From positions 1 through 17,782 of the forward strand of contig CBIFVZ010000076.1 of NCBI GenBank assembly GCA_966185765.1: 17,782 nucleotides of DNA. Reading direction: 5' to 3'. Positions 1-6,265 of this stretch are shown piece after piece (position 1 is the first letter of the stretch; the number at the start of each line of letters is the position of its first letter). This DNA is from CBIFVZ01 sp966185765 (GTDB lineage Bacteria; Pseudomonadota; Gammaproteobacteria; Enterobacterales; Enterobacteriaceae). Below the pieces are notes generated by a model that searched no databases, was not told the origin of the DNA, and saw only the letters and a list, made by a program, of their open reading frames with translations. A program made the translations under genes and the position numbers.

Positions 1-65
1 CGGAGCAGGCGTTCTACATGGTTGGCACCATTGAAGAAGCAGTGGAAAAAGCCAAAAAACTGTAA
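1..65 (+). CDS. atpD: ATP synthase F1 subunit beta, 3' end only
   Basis: The window opens inside this gene. Reading from position 3 gives the last 20 residues, EQAFYMVGTIEEAVEKAKKL, then TAA at 63-65. This is the C-terminus of the catalytic beta subunit of the F1 rotary ATPase, almost identical to the E. coli protein. The catalytic domain lies outside the window. atpC follows after 20 bases, as in the E. coli atpIBEFHAGDC operon, so both are on one transcript. The identification rests on the short tail plus this position directly before atpC. Confidence 0.95.
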   Translation, partial: EQAFYMVGTIEEAVEKAKKL

Positions 66-85
66 CGCCTTGAAAGGAGGGTGAC

Positions 86-505
86 ATGGCAATGACTTAC
101 CACCTGGATGTCGTCAGCGCAGAAGAGCAAATGTTCTCTGGCCTGGTCGAGAAAATCCAGGTTACGGGCAGCGAAGGTGAACTGGGTATCTACCCGGGCC
201 ACGCGCCGCTGCTCACCGCCATTAAGCCTGGTATGATCCGCATCGTGAAGCAGCATGGTCAGGAAGAGTTTATCTACCTGTCTGGCGGCATTCTGGAAGT
301 GCAGACTGGCTCCGTTACGGTGCTGGCTGACACCGCGATTCGTGGTCAGGATCTTGATGAAGCGCGGGCGCAGGAGTCGAAGCGTAAAGCAGAAGAGCAC
401 ATCCGTAACTCTCACGGCGACGTGGATTACGCGCAGGCCTCTGCCGAACTGACGAAAGCCATCGCCAAGCTGCGCGTTATTGAGCTGACACGAAAAGCGA
501 TGTAA
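86..505 (+). CDS. atpC: ATP synthase F1 subunit epsilon
   Basis: The 139-residue product is the epsilon subunit of F1Fo ATP synthase, which sits on the gamma central stalk at the membrane face, couples it to the c-ring and inhibits ATP hydrolysis. The N-terminal beta-sandwich (about residues 1-85) shows the family pattern: YHLDVVSAE at the start, then GSEGELGIYPGHAPLLTAI around 30-48. The C-terminal helical pair (about 90-139, rich in A, E, K and R) is the inhibitory arm. Length equals the E. coli protein. The ATG at 86 has a strong Shine-Dalgarno AAAGGAGG at 73-80; an in-frame ATG two codons later is a less likely start. It is the last gene of the atp operon and is followed by a terminator. 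Confidence 0.98.
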   Translation: MAMTYHLDVVSAEEQMFSGLVEKIQVTGSEGELGIYPGHAPLLTAIKPGMIRIVKQHGQEEFIYLSGGILEVQTGSVTVLADTAIRGQDLDEARAQESKRKAEEHIRNSHGDVDYAQASAELTKAIAKLRVIELTRKAM

Positions 506-525
506 CACAGGCTTGAAAAGACAAC

Positions 526-560
526 ATGCCAGCCAGGGCGACCCGGCTGGCATTTTTTTT
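526..560 (+). terminator. Rho-independent terminator of the atp operon
   Basis: ATGCCAGCC (526-534) pairs with GGCTGGCAT (545-553). Inside this, GGG (536-538) can pair with CCC (542-544) past a single bulged A. Eight T residues follow at 553-560. It starts 20 bases after the atpC stop codon. Confidence 0.93.
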
Positions 561-604
561 CATCTTTTTGCGCACGGCGTCTTTATTCAGGAATAAAAAA
601 AAGC

Positions 605-633
605 GTGAACAGCCCTAAAACCGGGCTTTTCAC
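605..633 (+). repeat. Inverted repeat (hairpin) upstream of glmU
   Basis: GTGAA (605-609) pairs with TTCAC (629-633), and AGCCC (611-615) with GGGCT (623-627), leaving the loop TAAAACC and a single unpaired base on each side. A second TTCACGC at 652-658 can pair with GCGTGAA at 603-609, so two alternative structures compete for the same 5' arm. There is no T-tract, so it does not look like a terminator. Confidence 0.6.
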
Positions 634-736
634 CGTGACAACGATACATTTTTCACGCCGATAGTCCTAAACTTGGGGCATAACCGTAAGGAAAACTGCC
701 GCAGCGAGGTGATGATGCTGATTTTTTAGGCGTCCC

Positions 737-753
737 ATTTTCGCGAGCAAAAT
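737..753 (+). promoter_or_regulatory. Candidate NagC operator upstream of glmU
   Basis: ATTTT-CGCGAGC-AAAAT is a near palindrome with AT-rich wings and a TCGCGA-like centre, which is the general shape of NagC/Mlc operators. NagC activates the E. coli glmUS operon from sites upstream of glmU. The assignment is from memory of the consensus and the gene context; the right half (GAGCAAAA) is weaker than the left. Confidence 0.4.
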
Positions 754-761
754 ATGTAGAA

Positions 762-776
762 GTTTCCCGGGGAAAC
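762..776 (+). repeat. 15-bp perfect palindrome in the glmU leader
   Basis: GTTTCCC (762-768), centre G, GGGAAAC (770-776). It lies 37 bases before the glmU start, between the NagC-like site and the ribosome site, so it could be an operator half pair or a hairpin in the 5' leader. No known regulator is assigned. Confidence 0.5.
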
Positions 777-813
777 CGTTTTACTTTCCACACTCTTTAA
801 AGTCAGGACACGT

Positions 814-2184
814 ATGTCAAACAGCGCTATGAGCGTGGTGATCCTTGCCGCAGGCAAAGGCACCCGCATGTATTCCGACCTTCCGAAGGTGTTGCACACG
901 TTGGCAGGTAAGCCGATGGTACAGCACGTCATTGACGCTGCGGGCGAGCTTGGCGCGCGTCAGATTCACCTGGTCTACGGCCACGGCGGCGAGTTGCTCA
1001 AGCAGGCTCTTAGCAATAACACGCTGAACTGGGTATTACAGGCAGAGCAACTGGGTACCGGTCACGCTATGCAGCAGGCGGCGCCGTTTTTTGCCGACGA
1101 TGAAGACATCATGATGCTTTACGGCGACGTGCCGCTGATTTCGGTTGAGACGCTCTCACGCCTGCGTGCGGCTAAACCGCAGGGCGGTATTGCACTGCTG
1201 ACCGTGAAACTTGATGACCCAACCGGTTATGGCCGTATCACCCGTGAAAACGGCAACGTGACCGGTATTGTTGAGCACAAAGACGCCAGCGACGAACAGC
1301 GCCAGATTAACGAAATTAACACCGGTATCCTGATGGCTAACGGTGCGGATCTTAAACACTGGCTGGCTAAGCTGAACAACAACAACGCGCAGGGTGAATT
1401 TTACATTACCGACATCATCGCGATGGCGTATCAGGATGGGCGTGAGGTTGCCGCCGTACACCCTGAGCGTTTAAGCGAAGTGGAAGGCGTTAACAACCGG
1501 CTGCAACTGGCGAGCCTGGAGCGCGTATACCAGGCCGAGCAGGCAGAGCGTTTACTGTTGGCAGGCGTCATGCTGCGTGACCCGGCGCGCTTTGACCTGC
1601 GCGGCACGCTCTCTCATGGCCGCGATGTGGACATTGACCCGAACGTGATTATTGAAGGTCAGGTGACGCTCGGCAACCGCGTGAAAATCGGCGTGGGTTG
1701 CGTGATTAAAAATAGCGTCATTGGCGATGACTGCGAAATTAGCCCGTATAGCGTGGTGGAAGACGCTCGTCTTGACGCCGCCTGCACTATTGGGCCGTTT
1801 GCCCGTCTGCGCCCAGGCGCAGAGCTGGCTCAAGGTGCACACGTTGGCAATTTCGTTGAAATGAAAAAGGCGCGCCTGGGTAAAGGCTCAAAAGCCGGGC
1901 ACCTGACTTATCTGGGCGATGCCGAGATTGGCGATAACGTGAATATCGGCGCGGGCACTATTACCTGCAACTACGACGGCGCAAACAAACATAAAACCAT
2001 TATTGGCGACGACGTGTTTGTTGGTTCTGATACCCAGCTGGTAGCGCCGGTTACCGTCGCGCGCGGTGTGACGATTGGCGCAGGTACTACGGTAACGCGT
2101 AATATCGAAGAAAACGCGCTGGTCATCAGCCGCGTTAACCAGACCCATATTCAGGGCTGGCAGCGTCCGGTGAAGAAGAAGTAA
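814..2184 (+). CDS. glmU: Bifunctional N-acetylglucosamine-1-phosphate uridyltransferase / glucosamine-1-phosphate acetyltransferase
   Basis: This cytoplasmic enzyme acetylates glucosamine-1-phosphate with acetyl-CoA, then transfers UMP from UTP to give UDP-GlcNAc, the precursor of peptidoglycan and LPS. The N-terminal uridyltransferase domain (about 1-228) has the nucleotide signature LAAGKGTRM at 11-19 with Arg18 and Lys25. The C-terminal half (about 250-456) is a left-handed beta-helix acyltransferase of hexapeptide repeats (VIIEGQVTLGNRVKIG and onward), including KAGHLTYLGDAEIG and GAGTITCNYDG, which carry the conserved acetyl-CoA and GlcN-1-P residues. Length (456 aa) and ends match E. 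coli. The ATG at 814 has AGGA five bases upstream. It lies upstream of glmS on the same strand, but a hairpin terminator separates the two. Confidence 0.99.
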   Translation: MSNSAMSVVILAAGKGTRMYSDLPKVLHTLAGKPMVQHVIDAAGELGARQIHLVYGHGGELLKQALSNNTLNWVLQAEQLGTGHAMQQAAPFFADDEDIMMLYGDVPLISVETLSRLRAAKPQGGIALLTVKLDDPTGYGRITRENGNVTGIVEHKDASDEQRQINEINTGILMANGADLKHWLAKLNNNNAQGEFYITDIIAMAYQDGREVAAVHPERLSEVEGVNNRLQLASLERVYQAEQAERLLLAGVMLRDPARFDLRGTLSHGRDVDIDPNVIIEGQVTLGNRVKIGVGCVIKNSVIGDDCEISPYSVVEDARLDAACTIGPFARLRPGAELAQGAHVGNFVEMKKARLGKGSKAGHLTYLGDAEIGDNVNIGAGTITCNYDGANKHKTIIGDDVFVGSDTQLVAPVTVARGVTIGAGTTVTRNIEENALVISRVNQTHIQGWQRPVKKK

Positions 2185-2213
2185 CAGACGGGGCGAATGC
2201 CCCGTCTGTTTTT
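2184..2213 (+). terminator. Hairpin terminator between glmU and glmS
   Basis: ACAGACGGGGC (2184-2194) and GCCCCGTCTGT (2199-2209) form a perfect 11-bp stem with a GAAT loop, followed by T residues to 2213. The stem begins on the last base of the glmU stop codon. In E. coli glmU and glmS are co-transcribed and cut by RNase E near the glmU stop, so this may partly terminate the transcript or mark the processed glmU 3' end. Confidence 0.8.
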
Positions 2214-2280
2214 GCCCTGACTGTGAAAAACAGCTGGGTTGGGTTGAGTGGCAAAATAATAATCGCCTCCTTCCCGCGCC

Positions 2281-2294
2281 GCGCAATATTGCGC
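2281..2294 (+). repeat. 14-bp perfect palindrome in the glmU-glmS gap
   Basis: GCGCAATATTGCGC reads the same on both strands. It lies about 70 bases after the terminator. A small hairpin, CCGGC-AAA-GCCGG at 2336-2348, follows. Both would be part of the glmS leader RNA. Confidence 0.5.
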
Positions 2295-2370
2295 AGGCAA
2301 TAACAATAGCCCCACTCTCTACAAGGCTCGGGGTACCGGCAAAGCCGGAAATACAGGTCAGCGACAACGC

Positions 2371-2402
2371 GGGCACAAACGCCCTGTTCAGGAATTAACA
2401 TT
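2371..2402 (+). promoter_or_regulatory. glmS translation-initiation region with sequestered ribosome site
   Basis: The ribosome site CAGGA (2389-2393) can be masked by CCTG (2383-2386) in a short CCTG-TT-CAGG stem. The same segment can instead pair as GGGC (2371-2374) with GCCC (2381-2384), which frees it. In E. coli, glmS translation is switched on by the small RNA GlmZ, which opens an inhibitory leader structure with Hfq. The two exclusive pairings here fit such control. The sRNA gene is not in this window. Confidence 0.45.
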
Positions 2403-4232
2403 ATGTGTGGAATTGTTGGCGCGGTGGCGCAACGTGATATTGCTGAGATCCTTCTCGAAGGTCTCCGTCGTCTGGAATATCGTGGCTATGACTCTGCCGG
2501 TCTGGCGGTGGTGGATGCGCAGGGGAATATGACTCGTCTGCGCCGCGTGGGTAAAGTGCAGGCGCTGTCTCAGGCGGCACAAGAGCATCCGCTGCATGGC
2601 GGCACCGGTATTGCCCACACTCGCTGGGCGACTCACGGTGAGCCTTCTGAAGCGAACGCTCACCCGCACGTCTCAGGCCATATTGCGGTAGTGCATAACG
2701 GCATCATCGAGAACTATGAGCCGCTGCGCGAGGCGCTTAAAGTACGCGGATATGAGTTTGTCTCCCAGACTGATACCGAAGTGATTGCTCACCTGGTGCA
2801 TTATGAAATGGAACAGGGCGGCAGCCTGCGAGATGCCGTGATGCGCGCTATCCCGCAACTGCGCGGTGCTTACGGTACGGTAATTATGGATACCCGTGAT
2901 CCGGACGTACTGCTGGCCGCCCGCTCGGGCAGTCCGCTGGTTATCGGTCTTGGCATGGGCGAGAACTTTATTGCCTCCGATCAGCTGGCGCTGCTGCCGG
3001 TGACCCGTCGTTTCATCTTCCTGGAAGAAGGTGATATCGCTGAAGTGACGCGCCGTAGTATCACTATTTTCGACCAGGCCGGTGAGCCGGTCACTCGCCC
3101 GGACATCGAATCTAATTTGCAGTACGACGCAGGCGACAAGGGCGTTTACCGTCACTACATGCAGAAAGAAATTTACGAGCAGCCGAACGCGATTAAAAAC
3201 ACGTTGATGGGACGCATTAATCACGGCGCTATCGATCTCAGCGAGCTGGGGCCGAATGCCGATGCGCTGTTGTCTCAGGTTGAACACATCCAGATTGTCG
3301 CCTGTGGCACCTCGTACAACTCCGGCATGGTGTCGCGCTACTGGTTCGAAGCGCTGGCTGGCGTGCCCTGTGATGTGGAAATTGCCTCTGAGTTTCGCTA
3401 TCGCAAGTCAGCGGTACGTCGCAACAGCCTGATAATCACGCTCTCCCAGTCCGGTGAAACCGCCGATACGCTGGCGGCGCTGCGCCTGGCGAAAGAGTTG
3501 GGCTACCTCGGCTCACTGGCGATTTGTAACGTGCCGGGTTCGTCGCTGGTGCGTGAATCCGATTTGTCGCTGATGACCAAAGCAGGCACCGAAATCGGCG
3601 TGGCGTCGACCAAAGCGTTCACCACGCAGCTGACCGTGTTGCTGATGCTGGTGGCGAAGATTGGCCGCCTGAAAGGCATTTCTGGCGACGTGGAGCATGA
3701 CATTGTGCATGCGTTGCAGGCGTTGCCGAGCCGTATTGAGCAGATGCTGTCACAGGACAAGCGTATTGAAGCGCTGGCCGAAGATTTCTCCGACAAACAT
3801 CACGCGCTGTTCCTGGGCCGTGGCGATCAGTACCCGATTGCACTTGAAGGCGCGCTGAAGCTTAAAGAGATCTCCTATATTCACGCCGAAGCCTATGCCG
3901 CAGGCGAGCTTAAGCACGGCCCGCTGGCGCTGATTGACGCCGATATGCCGGTTATTGTGGTGGCACCGAACAATGAACTGCTGGAGAAGCTGAAATCAAA
4001 CATTGAAGAGGTGCGCGCACGCGGCGGTCACCTGTATGTGTTTGCTGATGAAGACGCGGGTTTCACCAACAGTGACACCATGCACATCATCTCCATGCCG
4101 CACGTTGAAGAGGTGATAGCCCCTATTTTCTATACCGTGCCGCTACAGCTGCTGTCTTACCACGTGGCGCTGATTAAAGGCACCGATGTGGACCAGCCGC
4201 GTAACCTGGCAAAATCGGTTACTGTGGAATAA
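2403..4232 (+). CDS. glmS: Glutamine-fructose-6-phosphate aminotransferase (isomerising)
   Basis: GlmS makes glucosamine-6-phosphate from fructose-6-phosphate and glutamine, the committed step of amino-sugar synthesis. The N-terminal class II glutaminase domain (about 1-240) begins MCGIVGA, where Cys2 becomes the nucleophile after Met removal; RWATHG follows near 75. Two SIS sugar-binding domains make up the synthase half: IVACGTSYNSG and TLSQSGETADT in the first; FLGRGDQYPIALEGALKLKE and ELKHGPLAL in the second. The C-terminus AKSVTVE carries the ring-opening Lys604 (Lys603 of the processed protein). Length equals E. coli (609 aa). A bidirectional-looking terminator follows. The last bases of the gene are the TnsD target for Tn7. 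Confidence 0.99.
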   Translation: MCGIVGAVAQRDIAEILLEGLRRLEYRGYDSAGLAVVDAQGNMTRLRRVGKVQALSQAAQEHPLHGGTGIAHTRWATHGEPSEANAHPHVSGHIAVVHNGIIENYEPLREALKVRGYEFVSQTDTEVIAHLVHYEMEQGGSLRDAVMRAIPQLRGAYGTVIMDTRDPDVLLAARSGSPLVIGLGMGENFIASDQLALLPVTRRFIFLEEGDIAEVTRRSITIFDQAGEPVTRPDIESNLQYDAGDKGVYRHYMQKEIYEQPNAIKNTLMGRINHGAIDLSELGPNADALLSQVEHIQIVACGTSYNSGMVSRYWFEALAGVPCDVEIASEFRYRKSAVRRNSLIITLSQSGETADTLAALRLAKELGYLGSLAICNVPGSSLVRESDLSLMTKAGTEIGVASTKAFTTQLTVLLMLVAKIGRLKGISGDVEHDIVHALQALPSRIEQMLSQDKRIEALAEDFSDKHHALFLGRGDQYPIALEGALKLKEISYIHAEAYAAGELKHGPLALIDADMPVIVVAPNNELLEKLKSNIEEVRARGGHLYVFADEDAGFTNSDTMHIISMPHVEEVIAPIFYTVPLQLLSYHVALIKGTDVDQPRNLAKSVTVE

Positions 4233-4258
4233 AGTTGGCAACACGGCCTGAAAAGATA
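4197..4258 (+). other. Predicted attTn7 site at the 3' end of glmS
   Basis: Tn7-family elements use TnsD to recognise the conserved end of glmS and insert about 25 bases past its stop codon, which here falls near 4257, at the foot of the glmS terminator. The glmS end encoding NLAKSVTVE is fully conserved. The site appears empty: no Tn7 end or tns gene is seen. A non-core gene does lie just downstream. Confidence 0.55.
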
Positions 4259-4283
4259 AGCCCCGCTCAGGCGGGGCTTTTTT
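4258..4283 (+). terminator. Rho-independent terminator of glmS
   Basis: AAGCCCCGC (4258-4266), loop TCAG, GCGGGGCTT (4271-4279), with six T residues at 4278-4283. It begins 26 bases after the glmS stop codon. The other strand has a weaker A/T tail, so it may also help end the convergent gene. Confidence 0.93.
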
Positions 4284-4317
4284 GTGGCTGTGCTGTGGGG
4301 CGTGATAATGAGCCAGG

Positions 4318-4689
4318 TTATTTTATTTTGCTGCTGAGGTTTCTGATGTCGCTTTCAAGCGCGCTGATTTTTTGCTGATTACTGTCCACTTTTCGCTGTA
4401 ACTCGCTGTTTTTTGTTTCCAGCTCGCGGCTCTTTCTTTCGTTGTCATCGGATTTCCTTTCCAGCGCGTCTATTTTCCTGTTGAGTTCATCAATCTTTTT
4501 AATCGCGTCCTGTAGCGTACCCAGTGTGATGTTTGAACTACCGAGTTGATACGCATTCATACCGTTTTGTAACGTTGCGATGGGGTGAGACGGTGAGCTG
4601 TAATCGTAAGTGAATTCTTTTGCCGTCAGGCTCAGGGCCAGAGGGGCAGAAAAAATAACCGCCGCAAGGCGAATGAGTGATTTTTTCAT
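4318..4689 (-). CDS. Small exported coiled-coil protein, function unknown
   Basis: I do not recognise this gene. The start at 4689 is preferred over one 11 codons upstream because AAGGA lies eight bases ahead of it and the protein then opens with a signal peptide: MKKSLIRLAAVIFSAPLALS, charged then hydrophobic, with possible cleavage near residues 20-23. There is no lipobox cysteine; indeed the protein has no cysteine. Residues 55-123 are a predicted coiled coil with hydrophobic residues at a/d spacing (L90, L97, V101, I108, L111, I115, L118, I122) and a polar stretch repeating ERKS. The 123-residue protein is therefore probably periplasmic or envelope-attached and oligomeric. Its DNA is more AT-rich than its neighbours and it stands alone beside attTn7, suggesting acquisition. 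It could resemble Lpp-like or tail-fibre-like coils, but no family is claimed. Confidence 0.7.
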   Translation of the reverse strand: MKKSLIRLAAVIFSAPLALSLTAKEFTYDYSSPSHPIATLQNGMNAYQLGSSNITLGTLQDAIKKIDELNRKIDALERKSDDNERKSRELETKNSELQRKVDSNQQKISALESDIRNLSSKIK

Positions 4690-5062
4690 AATGTTTTTCC
4701 TTATCACAGGGAAGGATATCATCCAACTGCCGGGCGGGCCTGCATGATGCTGTCATCGTAAAGCTCACGCCTGTAACCGGTGACATAATCGCAAGTCAGT
4801 AATAAATAAAAATGCCTCTGAAATGTTTCAGAGGCATTGATGAATCGCACTATATTGGGTCGGTTTTGAATAAAATTGTTGTGTTTGATTTACAAATCTC
4901 CTGCGTTCAGGCGGATGGGTTATTCTCAATGTATTACCACTATTCTCTGGCGCTGCTGCCACAGGATGTGATGTGGCATATTTAGCCGTCTGGCTATTTC
5001 GCACTGTAAACTCGCGCGGTATTTAAAAGGCGACTTCCTGCGCCAGAACAGGTTGTATCTGA
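4690..5062. other. Gap between the coiled-coil gene and the pstS promoter
   Basis: No convincing gene is visible. Positions 4690-4800 should hold the promoter of the minus-strand coiled-coil gene. A strong minus-strand terminator lies at 4801-4838. Positions 4839-5062 contain small dyads, such as TAGCC/GGCTA at 4983-4996, and only very short ORFs. The whole stretch is AT-rich compared with the flanking genes. Confidence 0.6.
4801..4838 (-). terminator. Orphan minus-strand terminator
   Basis: AATGCCTCTGAAA (4811-4823) and TTTCAGAGGCATT (4826-4838) form a perfect 13-bp stem around two bases. On the minus strand the stem runs into TTTTTATTTATT; on the plus strand no T-tract follows. No annotated minus-strand gene lies upstream of it (4839-5170), so what it terminates is unknown. 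Confidence 0.75.
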
Positions 5063-5080
5063 CTGTCATAAAACTGTCAT
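5063..5080 (+). promoter_or_regulatory. Pho box 1 (PhoB binding site) of pstS
   Basis: CTGTCAT at 5063-5069 and again at 5074-5080, separated by AAAA, is an exact PhoB direct repeat. PhoB-phosphate binds here under phosphate starvation and recruits RNA polymerase. Confidence 0.97.
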
Positions 5081-5095
5081 ATTGCGTACATGCAA

Positions 5096-5113
5096 CTGTC
5101 ACTAAACTGTCCT
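5096..5113 (+). promoter_or_regulatory. Pho box 2 (PhoB binding site) of pstS, promoter proximal
   Basis: CTGTCAC (5096-5102), TAAA, CTGTCCT (5107-5113) is a second PhoB repeat pair. It begins 33 bases after box 1, three helical turns, so both sit on one DNA face. It replaces the -35 element. The -10 should fall within the next 15 or so bases, in the AT-rich stretch at 5114-5126. Confidence 0.93.
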
Positions 5114-5170
5114 ATTTTTGCTAATGCACACACGAAACAATTTATTACGTTCACCCCAGCAGGAGACATT

Positions 5171-6211
5171 ATGAAAGCTATGCGTACCACCGTCGCTACA
5201 GTTGTCGCCGCGACCCTTTCTCTGAGTGCTTTCTCCGCCTTTGCGGCAGCAAGCCTGACAGGCGCAGGTGCAACTTTCCCTGCGCCGGTGTATGCCAAAT
5301 GGGCGGATACCTACCAGAAGTCTACCGGTAACAAGGTGAACTATCAGGGTATCGGCTCTTCTGGCGGCGTTAAGCAAATCATCGCCAATACCGTCGATTT
5401 TGGTGCGTCTGATGCGCCGCTGTCAGACGAAAAGCTGGCTGAAGATGGTTTATTCCAGTTCCCGACCGTGATTGGCGGCGTGGTGCTGGCGGTGAACCTG
5501 CCTGGTGTGAAGTCAGGCGAGCTGGTGCTGGATGGCGCAACGCTGGGGGATATTTACCTTGGCAAAATCAAAAAGTGGGACGATCCGGCCATTGCCAAAC
5601 TGAATCCGGACCTTAAATTGCCGTCACAGAACATCGCCGTGGTACGCCGCGCTGATGGTTCCGGTACCTCTTTTGTCTTCACCAGCTATCTGGCGAAGGT
5701 AAACGAAGAGTGGAAATCAAAAGTGGGCGCGGGTAGCACCGTGAAGTGGCCGACCGGTCTTGGCGGTAAAGGTAACGACGGCATTGCCGCGTTTGTACAA
5801 CGTCTGCCTGGCTCCATTGGCTACGTTGAGTATGCGTACGCCAAGCAGAACAATCTGGCGTATACGCGCCTGATTTCTGCTGACGGTAAATCCGTCAGCC
5901 CGACCGAAGATAGCTTTTCCAACGCAGCGAAAGGCGCGGACTGGAGCAAATCTTTCGCTCAGGACCTGACCAACCAGAAAGGCGACGACGTGTGGCCAAT
6001 CACCTCCACCACCTTCATTCTGGTCCACAAAGAAACGAAGAAGCCGGAGCAGGCTGCTGAAGTGCTGAAGTTCTTTGACTGGGCGTATAAAGAAGGTGCC
6101 AGCCAGGCTAATGAACTGGATTACGCTTCTCTGCCGGAGTCTGTGATTGAGCAGGTTCGTGCAGCATGGAAGACCAACATCAAAGACAGTACCGGTAAGG
6201 CGCTGTACTGA
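5171..6211 (+). CDS. pstS: Phosphate ABC transporter, periplasmic phosphate-binding protein
   Basis: PstS captures inorganic phosphate in the periplasm and delivers it to the PstCA channel. The start at 5171 is fixed by AGGAGA six bases upstream and by homology; an earlier in-frame ATG at 5090 lies inside the Pho promoter. The 346-residue precursor has a signal peptide (residues 1-25, MKAMRTTVATVV...AFSAFA) and a mature N-terminus near ASLTGAGATFPAPVYAKW. Phosphate-binding segments GSSGGVKQI, DFGASDAPLS and RRADGSGTSFVFTSYL are intact. Length equals E. coli. It is the first gene of pstSCAB-phoU, under two Pho boxes, and is separated from pstC by a strong palindrome. Confidence 0.99.
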   Translation: MKAMRTTVATVVAATLSLSAFSAFAAASLTGAGATFPAPVYAKWADTYQKSTGNKVNYQGIGSSGGVKQIIANTVDFGASDAPLSDEKLAEDGLFQFPTVIGGVVLAVNLPGVKSGELVLDGATLGDIYLGKIKKWDDPAIAKLNPDLKLPSQNIAVVRRADGSGTSFVFTSYLAKVNEEWKSKVGAGSTVKWPTGLGGKGNDGIAAFVQRLPGSIGYVEYAYAKQNNLAYTRLISADGKSVSPTEDSFSNAAKGADWSKSFAQDLTNQKGDDVWPITSTTFILVHKETKKPEQAAEVLKFFDWAYKEGASQANELDYASLPESVIEQVRAAWKTNIKDSTGKALY

Positions 6212-6219
6212 TTGAATCA

Positions 6220-6243
6220 CAGGCCGACGCATGCGTCGGCCTG
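6220..6243 (+). repeat. 24-bp perfect palindrome between pstS and pstC
   Basis: CAGGCCGACGCA is followed directly by its reverse complement TGCGTCGGCCTG. In RNA it gives a stem of about 10 bp with a four-base loop and no T-tract. Placed just after the pstS stop, it probably protects the pstS mRNA 3' end or attenuates transcription, giving more PstS than membrane subunits. Confidence 0.85.
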
Positions 6244-6265
6244 ACTGAGCTAAAAAGAGTGAACT

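Larger units (their letters stand above)
561..813 (+). promoter_or_regulatory. glmU upstream regulatory region
   Basis: No gene is visible between the atpC terminator and glmU. The stretch is rich in dyad symmetry: TTTATTC/GAATAAA at 582-597, a hairpin at 605-633, a NagC-like palindrome at 737-753 and a 15-bp palindrome at 762-776. In E. coli the glmUS promoters lie in the equivalent gap and are activated by NagC from two operators, so this gap is expected to carry the glmUS promoters. I could not pick a convincing -35/-10 pair. The glmU ribosome site is a modest AGGA at 805-808. Confidence 0.6.

Noticed and set aside
14..553. 179-codon minus-strand ORF opposite atpC
   Set aside because: It is antisense to a perfectly conserved gene, runs into the atp terminator and shows no protein-like pattern.
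2673..3287. 204-codon minus-strand ORF inside glmS
   Set aside because: Antisense shadow of a highly conserved GC-rich gene, with no ribosome site or recognisable domain.
4233..4317. Tn7 insertion at attTn7
   Set aside because: No Tn7 end repeats or tns genes; the glmS terminator is intact at the expected insertion point.
5090..5170. Upstream ATG extending PstS by 27 residues
   Set aside because: It lies in the Pho promoter. The ATG at 5171 has AGGAGA and begins a proper signal peptide.
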